Assembly (NCBI GenBank): GCA_022592435.1
Contig: JABYQS010000008.1
Coordinates: 62,001-126,000 of the forward strand
From: Cerioporus squamosus
Taxonomy: Eukaryota; Basidiomycota; Agaricomycetes; Polyporales; Polyporaceae
DNA: 64,000 bases
Direction: 5' to 3'
Translations under genes and position numbers: made by a program
The notes under the pieces: model-generated
What the model was told of the DNA's origin: nothing
Seen by the model: only the letters and a program-made list of their open reading frames with translations
Databases searched by the model: none
In this document: positions 1-9,018 of the stretch, one piece after another
How positions within the stretch are numbered: the first letter of the stretch is position 1
Layout of the letters: each line of letters opens with the position of its first letter

Positions 1-369
1 GGAAGAGCGTCTTGAATTCGCCGAGGAGCTTCGCATCCAGGTCGGTCGCAGAGAGGCAAAGCTCGCGAACGCTTGTCGCCGGCTGGTCGTGGTCTCGCAT
101 AAACCGCACGAAGCGGTAGGAGTCGTCCACTCTGGGTATCGTGAATGGGAGGTACTTGAGCGCAATTGGGCGTAACTTGCGGCAGGTCAAGGTAGAGGGA
201 CCCATTTTACCGTAATCTGAGAAATGGCGCTGCCAGCAGTGCAGCTGGGAGAAGATCATGTCGAGAAGCTCTATGGGCAGATCAGTGAGCTTCAGGGAGG
301 TCCTGAGTCTGCGCTCCGTTTCAAGGCAAGCCTCAGCTTGAGCTCGCTTTCTCGTGCAACTGGTGCCAT
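1..369 (-). pseudogene. F-box protein, 5' part only, cut by the window edge; frame break near its start
   Basis: Read on the minus strand, this stretch encodes an F-box motif (LTDLPIELLDMIFSQL) followed by the region that in the neighbouring paralogs leads into leucine-rich repeats (RELCLSATDLDAKLLGEF). F-box proteins act as substrate adaptors of SCF ubiquitin ligases; that role is inferred from the family. It resembles the type-B genes at 11.1 and 17.7 kb. The best start is the ATG at 369, because the paralogs begin with the same kind of basic Met-Ala-Pro leader. From that ATG the frame stops before the F-box; the F-box frame is reached only if one base near 350 is removed. The gene is therefore either a pseudogene or carries a base-calling error. 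The 3' part lies outside the window. Confidence 0.6.
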
Positions 370-743
370 GGAGCAGAGCGATGGTGGTGGTTTCAGAAAG
401 ACGACAAGCGTCTGTTTGAACGAACCTACTTATCGGGATTCGGCAGGCTCGGGATGCGAATTGATGCGAACCGACAGGTACAACCTGCTGGTACAGCCGA
501 CTTCAGTCTAAGGCTCTATGTTCTTGGAGGCTTCCTTAGTTCTTTGTGCTCGAGTTAACGCCAGTTTCTAGTACAGTGAGGGGAGTAGCAATGGGTCACA
601 TATGATGATCATAGTTCGATCAAAGCAACTTTGGTACTAGTATACATGGTCTCTTGCACACGCCCGCGAGGTTGGGAGCGTATGTGGGAGCCTGTTGGGC
701 CAGTGGGAAATAAGGGTATCGTACGGGAATCCGGCGACGACCG

Positions 744-2185
744 TCACCAATCATCATATCTCATGCGGACGTTTAAAACCCCGAGAGCGTGAAGAGCGGG
801 CAGCGCGGAGAGGGCAGCAGCTTTACACCTTTCCCGGTACCCCAACTTGCACTCCAGGGCTTCGGTGGATTCCACGTAAAGCTCGAACTGCTGCAGGTTC
901 GGGAACCGCGTTTGCGTGACGACCTTGTCGAACTCTTGTAGATTGAGCACGGACATCTTCTCGAGCGTCGACGCGCTCTCTAGATTCTTCAGGTTGATGG
1001 TGATTTTGCGGAGGCTCGGCGGGGCGTAGTTGGCCAAGAGGCCGGCGCCGACGAGGCTGGGAGGAGGAGGAGGAACACCGTATTCGACGCGCTGACGCGC
1101 CAGTGCATGAGTCGCGCTCAGATAGAAGTTCACGATATGCAGACGTCGGATGCAGATGGGTAATTCGATGTGCTCGAGCTTTTTGCATGCCCGGATGTCG
1201 AGCAGAGTCCAATCTAGAAAACATGAGCAAGGACGCCGTCAGGCGAATGAAGCACACTGACGATGCTGGAATCGAGACTCACCATCGAAAGGATCTGGAC
1301 GCCCATCAAACTGGCACCATGTCGTGTTCCTCATATACATGGGCGGCTCGATCACCAAATCCGTAACGTTCCCGCCGACGCGCTCCAACAAGGTGCTGAG
1401 CGCACGCAGCGATGGCTTCCGGTCGTACTGCATCTTCACGCTCTGCAGCCGGTCCGGAGCGAGTGTTCTCGACAGCGCGTCCAGCACACTCGGTAATATG
1501 TTCGAGGGAGGATAGTCCCTATCAAAGGAAACACCGAGTTCCTGGATAGCAGGGGTGCAGCGAGACAGCCGGGGTCGAATTTGTCTGGGAAGTCAGAGTC
1601 CCTATCCATCCACACAAACAGGGCCTTGGGAGAGAGCAAGGAAAGGATGTGCATCATGCCGGATAGGGACCAGTGGCGGCGGGAGCGTGCATGCCCACGC
1701 CTGACACCATGCCCGGAACATATGACCAACTCCTCCAACTGCATTGACACCGCCGACGTCGGGTGGTGATAGGGAGATGGTGGGGAGCAGGAGATTTCGG
1801 TGAGTGTGAGGGACGTCAGGGTGGGGAATAGCCGCGTGAGCTCGCGCACGAGCTTTGCATCCAGGGCCATGTTGGACAGATGAAGAGACTGGACCGTCTC
1901 CGCGAGGGTGCTGTATCGTCCCATGAACCTCAGGAAGTGGGTCAATTTGCGAACAACTCGAGGTTTGCGGAAGTCGAGAAGTCCTATCGCAGCATCTCGT
2001 AGCATCCAGCAGACACTCGCGTATGCTTTCCTGCTCTCGGAGTCCCAATGATCCTCCTGCAGATACTCGAAGATCATACCCAGGAGCTCTAGTGGAAGCT
2101 TAAGTAACGAAGTTCGGGCGGGTTTGACATCCTCTGTTGGGTCTGGACCCTGGATTCTTGGAGCTTTCTTAAGCCGAAGAGCCAT
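744..2185 (-). pseudogene. F-box/LRR-like gene, type A copy 1, broken by a one-base deletion
   Basis: Two exons, 2185-1283 and 1213-744, separated by a 69-bp GT-AG intron. The start is the ATG at 2185, matching the start of its paralog at 16991. The N terminus has an F-box (LLKLPLELLGMIFEY), followed by LRR-like segments (FPTLTSLTLTEIS) and a C-terminal exon shared by all F-box genes here (LRKITINLKNL, then RFPNLQQFELYV). Exon 1 is 903 nt, where 904 would keep the intron phase. Alignment with the paralog places the missing base at about 1555-1557 (GCTGC-ACCCC against GCTGCGACCCC). Downstream of the break the frame stays open and similar to the paralog, so the loss is recent or is a sequencing error. 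Exon 2 is 66 nt longer than in the paralog. The role (SCF adaptor) is inferred from the family only. Confidence 0.75.
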
Positions 2186-2423
2186 GGTGAGGTGTGGGAT
2201 GGTGGTTGCGGGATGAGTTCGAGCGTCTATACAAACGAACACGATATCGGCATAGTCGGAACGGGCGCGGCAGGATACCCTATTGTTCGACATTTCGGGC
2301 AGTCTTGAGCCCCTCTGCGAGTGCTCTAACATGAAGTAAACGGTGCTGTCCCCAGTATGCGTTGTGACTCGTAGGAAAGCCCGCTATGTCGCTGAACTTA
2401 TATCGCATTTCCATTACTCACAG

Positions 2424-2603
2424 TGGAGCCGTCGGACTAGAGCGTCAAGCTGAGAGACCAAGAAGCGAGTCTGATACGAGCAGCTGGACTACGATCGCGC
2501 ATACATGGTGGGATGGTCCTCGTCTCTCCGCGTCTCTCTCTCCCTATCCGTCTGGCTGACTAAGCGTCTACCAGCGTCCCGGCCTCCGACTCTCCCTGCT
2601 CCA
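2424..2603 (-). repeat. 3' LTR (180 bp)
   Basis: Direct repeat of 10432-10611 with no difference seen. The ends TGGAGC and GCTCCA form the short terminal inverted repeat expected of an LTR. It lies next to a purine tract on its internal side and next to the ACAG target duplication on its outer side. It is short for an LTR, but the ends, PBS and PPT all agree on these limits. Confidence 0.95.
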
Positions 2604-3187
2604 TGCGGCCCCCTCCAAAGAAGGCGACGTCCTCGTCGCCCATCGATATCAGTGATCACCTCTCCCGTGCGCGTGTCCTTGATTTGAACGATCCGAGTTT
2701 CCCGCATGAACGGGATGCCCGCACTGATGATCGTTGTCGCAGTGGTGTTCTCCTCCCATCGCTCTTCCCTCCACCCTTCGAACACTCTTGACATCTTCTT
2801 TGTCGCTCTCCTCGCCGCGTCCCTCGACAGCTTCGTCGCGCACACCATCATGTCCCTCATCACGTACTCCACGCGTGGAATCCTCGCAGTCCAAGAATAT
2901 TGTGGGGGTGGGAATGTTTTGATTTTGACACAGTCGAATGGGACGAGTAGGATGACGGGGATGGAGGTACTCGCCCAGCGCTCCTGGCCTACGCAGTACG
3001 CGACCAGTTCCACTTTGCGTCTCCGTACGATGTTGATGTTGCCGATAGTCAGAATGTACCTGCGACGAATACACGATCTGCCGAGGTGTGCCGCGATGAA
3101 CTGATCCCCGGCGCAGGCGATGGTTGCTGTGATGTGTGGGACTTCAAAGGCGCATAGGCCTTCGATGGTGTATCCTGCTGGTCGCAT
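2489..3187 (-). CDS. accessory ORF between integrase and 3' LTR of the retrotransposon
   Basis: An open frame of 232 codons starts at an ATG at 3187 and runs through the purine tract into the 3' LTR. The open frame extends further upstream without an ATG. The protein is basic in its second half (SRDAARRATKKMSRVFEGWREERW occupies about 20 residues near nt 2790-2860) and has a beta-rich, mildly hydrophobic first half (STSIPVILLVPF). I do not recognise a family and see no convincing transmembrane or signal segment, so there is no support for calling it an envelope gene. A TATATAA sequence on the same strand at 3323-3329 lies about 140 bp upstream of the ATG. It may be a captured host gene, an element-specific ORF, or chance. 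Confidence 0.4.
   Translation of the reverse strand: MRPAGYTIEGLCAFEVPHITATIACAGDQFIAAHLGRSCIRRRYILTIGNINIVRRRKVELVAYCVGQERWASTSIPVILLVPFDCVKIKTFPPPQYSWTARIPRVEYVMRDMMVCATKLSRDAARRATKKMSRVFEGWREERWEENTTATTIISAGIPFMRETRIVQIKDTRTGEVITDIDGRRGRRLLWRGPHGAGRVGGRDAGRRLVSQTDRERETRRDEDHPTMYARS
2604..2620 (-). other. polypurine tract
   Basis: Immediately inside the 3' LTR the minus strand reads TTTGGAGGGGGCCGCA, a purine-rich run directly abutting the TGGAGC LTR end. This is the expected place and composition for the plus-strand primer of reverse transcription. Confidence 0.7.
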
Positions 3188-3496
3188 GTCATGCGAGGCA
3201 GTGCGGAGTCTTCTGCATGTAGGTCGAAGCCGTAGGGCATCTTGCTGTGCAGATGGGAATGGGGAGGGTGCTGGTGGATGTCTATGGGGTGATCGCGTGG
3301 GTGCTCGCAGAATAGTGTTGAATATATAAGAGACTGAGGAGGCGACTCTGCTACGTCGGCTGTGTCGCCTCCTCCCCTCCCCCCACAAAAGAGAGAGAGA
3401 GACAAGAAATGGCAATGGGTAACACTCAGCTGGACAAGCGCTCTATGAAACGTCAAGGACGGTCTTCGATTGTGTAAGACGCCACCGCGTGTCCGG

Positions 3497-4936
3497 TCAT
3501 TGCTCAACCTCCAGTTCTGATCGAAGCAGCATGTCTTCGTCGCGCGCGAGCTTCGTTCCAGGTCGGGGCTGGAACTGTCTGAGTCGTCGCGCATGAAACT
3601 TCCCCGCAATCGGCTCGCCGGCTAGGGTCTGGAGCTGATACGAGTTCTCGAGTTGCTTGACGACACGATGCGGCAGCGACCACTTCGGTAGAAGTTTGCG
3701 GCTGGTGCTAAATGTGTAATCCAAGTCACTGCGATAGATTTGGACCAGAGAGTGAAGTGGGAATGTCACCGCACCTGCTCTTGACCGCTTGACCTTCTTG
3801 TCGAATGCTTGTTTGCATTTTGCGGCATGTCGGACAGCTTCGTTGTATCCATCAAGTCTCTGCTGTGCAACGTACAGGATGTGCCGGGTTGCATTGTCCG
3901 CTGTGAGGGTATTCTCTGCAATTGTGACTGGGGTGGCAGGTGTGTTGACGACCTGGCCCAATAACAGCTCCTTTGGCAAGAATTTCAGCGCTGGTAATAT
4001 ACGGTAGTTGAGACACTTCACCGCAGTGTCAAGATGATCTGGCCAGGTGCGCGGTAGTCTCTCCCAGGTCATTTCGCTCGCATCGTCTTCTCCTAGCTCG
4101 GGTGCACATAGCCTCTTCAGGACATGAAGAAGGAGTTTGTTGGTGCCCTCGACGAGGCCGTTGATCCAGGGAGCATAGGCCGCTACAACGTGCGTGTCAG
4201 TGCCCCAGGTTGCGCAGAAATCCCGTACTTCCTTGTTATCGAAGTGCTTCCCCCCGTCCGACATGAATGTCTCTGGCGGTGCGTAGTTGTGAAAGATTTG
4301 TTTGAGCGCATCTATGGTCGACTTTGCGCTGCTGGATTTTTTGATTTTGAATGCCCAGACATGTTGTGAGAATGTATCGAGAAATACACCTATCTCGATA
4401 TAGCCTCCTTTGCCGTCTGGCATCTTGAGGTAGTCGCCGACGAGGAGCTCGAGTGGGTGCCGTCTTGTGATGGGATTGAGGAGTGCATGCAGGTGCGTGC
4501 CTCCAAAGTTCTTGCATTGCGCGCACTCCTGTATCGCGGTCATGATCGAGTCGTCCAGTTTGGGGCTCCATATGCGGTCCATGAGCTGCATTTTGATTGC
4601 GTCCCTGCCCCAGTGCCCATCCGTACGATGTACCTCTCGCGCCAGCTCTATCGCCTCGATCTTGCTGACACACTCGACGCGTGAGCGTGCTCGTGTTGCC
4701 GTCCCTCCTCGCAGTCGCCATAGCTGCCCATTTTCGATCAGGTACTGCTCCAACCGGTGTTTTGCTCGGGCCTGCTCCCGCTCAGTGGCCTCGCTCTTGA
4801 CGTCGAGTAATGCGTGCACGACCTCAATGAAGACTGGTTCGCCCTTGAACCGCTGTAACAGTGCGTCAGCCAGGTTCTCGTCTGAAGCCTCGTCGTTCAC
4901 CTGGAAGACGTCGTTGATGATGTCTGCATTGGCTTC
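3497..4936 (-). CDS. pol: integrase region of pol (Ty3-type)
   Basis: The frame continues directly from the protease-RT-RNase H segment after a single TAG codon at 4937-4939. It begins with a zinc-binding HHCC motif (HRTDGHW, later CAQCKNF). The catalytic core follows: the first Asp in LLVGDYLKM, the second in FMSDGGKHF, and the Glu in NGLVEGTNK. The C-terminal part is a DNA-binding-like segment ending at the stop at 3497. The enzyme inserts the cDNA copy into chromosomal DNA. The core D, D and E residues are all present, so nothing in this part looks inactivated. No chromodomain is visible at the C terminus. The open frame has a GTG but no ATG close to the TAG, which favours one polyprotein interrupted by the stop over an independent gene. 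Confidence 0.88.
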   Translation of the reverse strand, partial: EANADIINDVFQVNDEASDENLADALLQRFKGEPVFIEVVHALLDVKSEATEREQARAKHRLEQYLIENGQLWRLRGGTATRARSRVECVSKIEAIELAREVHRTDGHWGRDAIKMQLMDRIWSPKLDDSIMTAIQECAQCKNFGGTHLHALLNPITRRHPLELLVGDYLKMPDGKGGYIEIGVFLDTFSQHVWAFKIKKSSSAKSTIDALKQIFHNYAPPETFMSDGGKHFDNKEVRDFCATWGTDTHVVAAYAPWINGLVEGTNKLLLHVLKRLCAPELGEDDASEMTWERLPRTWPDHLDTAVKCLNYRILPALKFLPKELLLGQVVNTPATPVTIAENTLTADNATRHILYVAQQRLDGYNEAVRHAAKCKQAFDKKVKRSRAGAVTFPLHSLVQIYRSDLDYTFSTSRKLLPKWSLPHRVVKQLENSYQLQTLAGEPIAGKFHARRLRQFQPRPGTKLARDEDMLLRSELEVEQ

Positions 4937-7900
4937 CTAGTCTTCGCAGACTGTCCATTCACTCCCATCTGCGCCTGTCCTTGGAACACCTTCGCGCTGC
5001 CTACTCAATCCGTCCGCGACGACATTCGATTTGCCTGGTATGTGTCTCACGTCTACAATTTGGTGAGCGAGGATACCGTCGCGCCATCGCGCATGAGTTG
5101 CGTTGAGCTTGTCGTTCATCAGCGTGTCCCACAGGGCTTGACAGTCGGTCTCGAGTTCCACTGGGAAGCCCCAAATGATATCTGAGAACTTGTCTAATGC
5201 AAATTTCAGTGCGGCAAATTCCAAGATGAAAGGCTTGTACTTCTCTTCTGTGGGCAACGTGCGTTTGGATGCGAAGGCAACTGGATGGATCTTCGTGACT
5301 GTCTTCCCATTAGGTAACACGGTGGTGAATCGTTGCGCTAGCACAGCGCCGAATCCATCCATGCACCCGTCCGTGGTCAGGATGAACGGCGAACCGTCCC
5401 ATCTCAGATTCTTGAGGACTGGTTCTGACGTTAGTACAGTTTTGAGCTGAATGAACACACGCTCGTGCGCGTCGGTCCACTTGTCGTGGAGCGTGTAGTT
5501 CTGCATGACGCGCCGGTATGCCGTCTTGCTTGAGTTGGGCACAGTCGGCACGCCTCTGAGGAGGTTCCGTAGTGGACCCTCGATGCGCGCGTAGTTTTGT
5601 ATGAGGTCGTGGGAGTGACTAGTTAAACCTAGAAATGACATCAAATTCATCGCATTGTCCGGTCTTTCCCAGTCCACGACTGCGGTCAACTTAGCTTGGT
5701 CCGGTTGCACGCCTTTTGGTCCGATGTTTCCCCCTGCAAACACGACGTCCGTGGCGAAGAACTTGGACTTGGATGGTGATAGCGACAGTCGGGACGTGCG
5801 CACTTGTATGAAGATGTGCCGAAGCTTGTTGTAGACCTCTTCGAATTCGTCTCCTGCCGTGGCTCCGTCATCGACAAACAGTTCCATTGTACCGTTGCGC
5901 AGGAGATCGTGTAGATGTGTGGCGGTCATGTGTGCAAAGGTGGAGGGTGCGCCCGTCAAGCCGAAGGGCATTTTGACGCACCAGAAGTAACCGCGGCCTT
6001 CGACGTAGAAGCAGGTATACGGTCGCGATTCTTCTGCAACAGTGACAGCATAAAATCCCGACACAAAGTCGAAGGTACACACCCATCTATGTCCGCTCAA
6101 TCGTTGTTGCTTCGTGCGTATATCCCCTTGAGGCATTGGCGCAACCTCTGTGACACGATTGATCTCGCCGAAGTTCTGGCAGATGCGCCATTTGCGCTCG
6201 TATGGCGGTGGCTCTGGTCGGTCCTCTCCTGGGGGTCTGCTGGGTATGTCAAACGACGCCGGAAGTCCTGCCTTCTCGCACTGCTCCTTTACTCGACGCT
6301 GCAGTTCCTCGAGCGACAGGCCCTCCCCTTCGTGTACCTTGTGTGCGGGTGTTATGGGCGCGACACATTTGACTTGCCCAGGCTCGCATTGCTCGATTGC
6401 TCCCGCTGCGATGAGCTCGTCGATTTTCTTGTATACGAATTCTCTCTGCGGCGGCGTCAGCGGCCGCTGATGGATCTTGCGCGAGAACGTCATGCCCTCC
6501 GGGACGTTGAGAGTGTGTACCGCTCCTGGTACAGGCAGGACTTCCTTTACTGAGAGGGCAAAACAGTCAGCATACTCCGCTATGAGCTCCCTGACTTGTG
6601 CCCTTTCTTCGGGTGTGAGGTCCTCTCCGAGCTGGATGACGTCGAGGATGGCTTGGACGTGCCTCGGATTGAACGGCTCTGTGGCTCGGGTGAGAATAGA
6701 GTCAGTGTCTGTGTTCGCGTCAATGGAGAAAATGGGTAGTTCGCTTAGCGTGTTTGATGGCTGCGGCTGCGCTCGTGGCCCAATGTACCGGCTCTCCAGG
6801 TCGTCGTGTTCGCTGTTGAGCGCCATCTCGCCGTCCTTGACGTCGCTGTTACTACGCCCCCAGTGCCGTCGCCCCGCAATCCATGCTGCTCGGATTCTTG
6901 GGTTGGCCTTCGTTGTGCGTGGTGGTGATCGTTTGTCCTCGAGCTGCGCTGTGTCCTCGTCCAGGTCGTTTTCCTCCTCGACGTCCTTGTCTTCCCAGTC
7001 CACTTGTTCCTCGTCGGAGTCATCCTCAGTGTCGATGACATACTTGTGTTCCCAGGGTTCGAGTGGTTGTCGAGTGTTGTTGAGGTCCTCGAGATGGTTG
7101 CTTGAGTCATCGTCCTCCACTTTGGTCCAGAATCGCTGTGTCGATCGCTCGTTGTGGTCGACAGTTACTTGACACGTTGCTGCACGTATGGCAAACTCTA
7201 CGTCTGCCGCCGTATCTGTCTGGGTGGTATCGAAATCAGCGGGGTATTTATCTGTTCGAACACCGGTCGGTTCCTCAGTCGCATTGCTGGTGGGTTGTCG
7301 TGCCAAAGGTCTTGCATTCTCCGCGTGTCCGTGCTCGTGTGCTCTACTGCGGAGTATCGCGGTATGGCTTTCGCTGCGCACGGTTAACGTTTCGCGTTCG
7401 AAGTCATGTATGGCCCTCATTGACTCAAGCAACGGCTTGCCAATCAAGAAGGACCATGCACCACCGCTTGGAAAGATCTCGAAGTCGCCTCTCACTGAGA
7501 CAGGACCTAATTTGAAGGTGCCTGTCCATCGTCCTTGTGACGCGACATACGATCCATCCGCCATTCGTAGTCGACGTGTGGACTGGTCGGCCTGATGCAA
7601 CCTCATCTTAATCGCGTCCCACACGCTGAGGTCCATGACATTGACCATGGCTCCGCTGTCGACGAGCCCTTCTACTTCCGGTGTGTCGTTCGAGTCTTTG
7701 CCACACAGTCCAAACCACGTTACGAACGGCTGTGAAGCATGGCTCGCTGTAGTCTCTTTGCGCACGGAATAAATGTGAACTGTGTTCTCATTCGAAGCCT
7801 CCGTCTGTACATCGCAATCCGCCTGGCTATTGACCGACGTCGTCTGCGTGTCTGTCACATCGTCCTGCGCTTCCTTCTCCTGCTTCTCGTCTATGGCTCT

Positions 7901-7957
7901 TTTCGCTTCTCGGACCGCCTGCTGATCCACTAGGCCGGCGGTCCTTACACTTTTCCC
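4937..7957 (-). CDS. pol: pol: aspartic protease, reverse transcriptase and RNase H
   Basis: The pol frame is -1 relative to gag and should be entered at the GGGAAAA heptamer at 7957-7951. A retropepsin-like active site (EGLVDSGAMVN) lies near nt 7660. The RT core includes KWRICQNFGEINRVT, FDFVSGFYAV, the MPFGLTGAPSTF box and the catalytic FVDDG near nt 5870-5885, with Phe in place of the common Tyr. RNase H has ILTTDGCMDGFGAV, then ELETDCQALWDTL, and ends with PGKSNVVADGLSR. The segment ends at an in-frame TAG at 4937-4939. The products make and process the element's cDNA in virus-like particles. An acidic linker of several hundred residues separates protease and RT. Apart from the amber codon the frame is intact, which fits a young copy. 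Confidence 0.92.
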   Translation of the reverse strand, partial: GKSVRTAGLVDQQAVREAKRAIDEKQEKEAQDDVTDTQTTSVNSQADCDVQTEASNENTVHIYSVRKETTASHASQPFVTWFGLCGKDSNDTPEVEGLVDSGAMVNVMDLSVWDAIKMRLHQADQSTRRLRMADGSYVASQGRWTGTFKLGPVSVRGDFEIFPSGGAWSFLIGKPLLESMRAIHDFERETLTVRSESHTAILRSRAHEHGHAENARPLARQPTSNATEEPTGVRTDKYPADFDTTQTDTAADVEFAIRAATCQVTVDHNERSTQRFWTKVEDDDSSNHLEDLNNTRQPLEPWEHKYVIDTEDDSDEEQVDWEDKDVEEENDLDEDTAQLEDKRSPPRTTKANPRIRAAWIAGRRHWGRSNSDVKDGEMALNSEHDDLESRYIGPRAQPQPSNTLSELPIFSIDANTDTDSILTRATEPFNPRHVQAILDVIQLGEDLTPEERAQVRELIAEYADCFALSVKEVLPVPGAVHTLNVPEGMTFSRKIHQRPLTPPQREFVYKKIDELIAAGAIEQCEPGQVKCVAPITPAHKVHEGEGLSLEELQRRVKEQCEKAGLPASFDIPSRPPGEDRPEPPPYERKWRICQNFGEINRVTEVAPMPQGDIRTKQQRLSGHRWVCTFDFVSGFYAVTVAEESRPYTCFYVEGRGYFWCVKMPFGLTGAPSTFAHMTATHLHDLLRNGTMELFVDDGATAGDEFEEVYNKLRHIFIQVRTSRLSLSPSKSKFFATDVVFAGGNIGPKGVQPDQAKLTAVVDWERPDNAMNLMSFLGLTSHSHDLIQNYARIEGPLRNLLRGVPTVPNSSKTAYRRVMQNYTLHDKWTDAHERVFIQLKTVLTSEPVLKNLRWDGSPFILTTDGCMDGFGAVLAQRFTTVLPNGKTVTKIHPVAFASKRTLPTEEKYKPFILEFAALKFALDKFSDIIWGFPVELETDCQALWDTLMNDKLNATHARWRDGILAHQIVDVRHIPGKSNVVADGLSRQREGVPRTGADGSEWTVCED
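7951..7957 (-). other. -1 ribosomal frameshift site GGGAAAA at the gag-pol junction
   Basis: The minus strand reads G GGA AAA GTG TAA in the gag frame, an exact X XXY YYZ slippery heptamer one codon before the gag stop (7945-7947). Slipping back one base at this point puts ribosomes in the pol frame, which is open across the site and continues into protease. Placement and frame agree with programmed -1 frameshifting as known in retroviruses and some LTR elements. A downstream stimulatory structure was not checked. Confidence 0.8.
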
Positions 7958-8416
7958 TCGCCGTCCGCATTGCTCGCATTGGCTGAGAGAGAAGCATAGG
8001 GACCCCACGTCTGCGTGTGCAGGTCGCCGTATGGGTTCTGGGGAACTTGGAAGACTGTGGGGGACGAACCGGGTTGCCACTCATGGTACGGGTTGTCAAC
8101 GAAGTTGATGTTCGGCGTGTTCCTGTTCCCTTGCCTGAGTGCGCGGCCTATCGCGATGGTATCGACACCGTTGTGTTTGAGGATCGCGTTTGCGGTGCGA
8201 CGCCAGCTGTTCTCCAGCTGCGGGATAGTAGCAACGCCGCATTGCGACGGCCCGTGGAAGTCGTGCCCGCACGAGAAGCACTCCCCGCTGCCCACCGGCG
8301 TCGAGCCGGGGGTCAGTGGGTACGGCTTCGTCTTGTCTGGCACTGCGCCACCGTGTCTCTTCGTCCATTCGTCTAGCTCGGTGAGGTAGGCCGCGATGCC
8401 TTCTGCGTTGCCCGGG

Positions 8417-9018
8417 TAGTGCTGCAGGGTCGGGTCGGGTCAGGTTATTGGCCATCCAGAGCCCATGACCCGACCTACGACTGGACATGACCGGTCCTTC
8501 AGTCTTATGACTGGACTGGAAGTAGTACAGCAGTACGACCTGACCTAACTGCAGTCAAGTTACAGTTTTGACCGGTCAAAACTGATGATCAGTTATAACC
8601 AGTTAAGACCAGTCATAACTACCCAAGAAGGTTGGAGAAGTCATGATCAAGAGGTGAATAGCCTTATACAAGCCTAAGATACTTTCTAAATGATCATCTT
8701 GATGACTTAAAGTCCAAAGGGCTATACAATATATGTGCTCTCACCTGGTATAGCTTAGTCGGGACTGATTTTAACTGGTTATGACCGGTCATTACCAGTC
8801 AAAGGCACCTATAACCAGGTCATTGGTAGGGCCAAAAAGACTGGTCATGACTGGTCATCATCAGTCGTGTCCAGTCATAGATATTGGTTCAAAAATCATG
8901 ACCACGACCTGACTGGCGACCTGACTGCTACCTTTGTGGTTATGGTCCAGTCATTTTTGCTCAGGTCGGGTCAGGTTCCAGTCATTTTCTGGTCATGGGA
9001 CCTGACCCTGCAGCACTA
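8417..9018. mobile_element. non-autonomous hAT-like transposon (602 bp) inside gag
   Basis: The ends are near-perfect terminal inverted repeats: TAGTGCTGCAGGGTCGGGTC on the left and the same with one change (A for G at position 16) on the right strand. The flanks are an 8-bp target duplication, TGCCCGGG, at 8409-8416 and 9019-9026. An 8-bp duplication and ends of the TAGNG type fit the hAT superfamily. The interior has no coding capacity and is much more AT-rich than its surroundings. It is packed with short copies of ACTGGTCA/TGACCAGT in both orientations, resembling the subterminal repeats that hAT transposases bind. It must be younger than the retrotransposon it interrupts. Confidence 0.92.

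Noticed and set aside
2489..3187. Accessory ORF considered as an envelope gene
   Set aside because: No signal peptide, transmembrane anchor or glycosylation-rich ectodomain is visible.
8417..9018. Tandem short ACTGGTCA repeats considered as a CRISPR-like or satellite array
   Set aside because: The motifs are irregularly spaced, in both orientations, and confined between transposon ends; they fit subterminal repeats of a hAT-like element.
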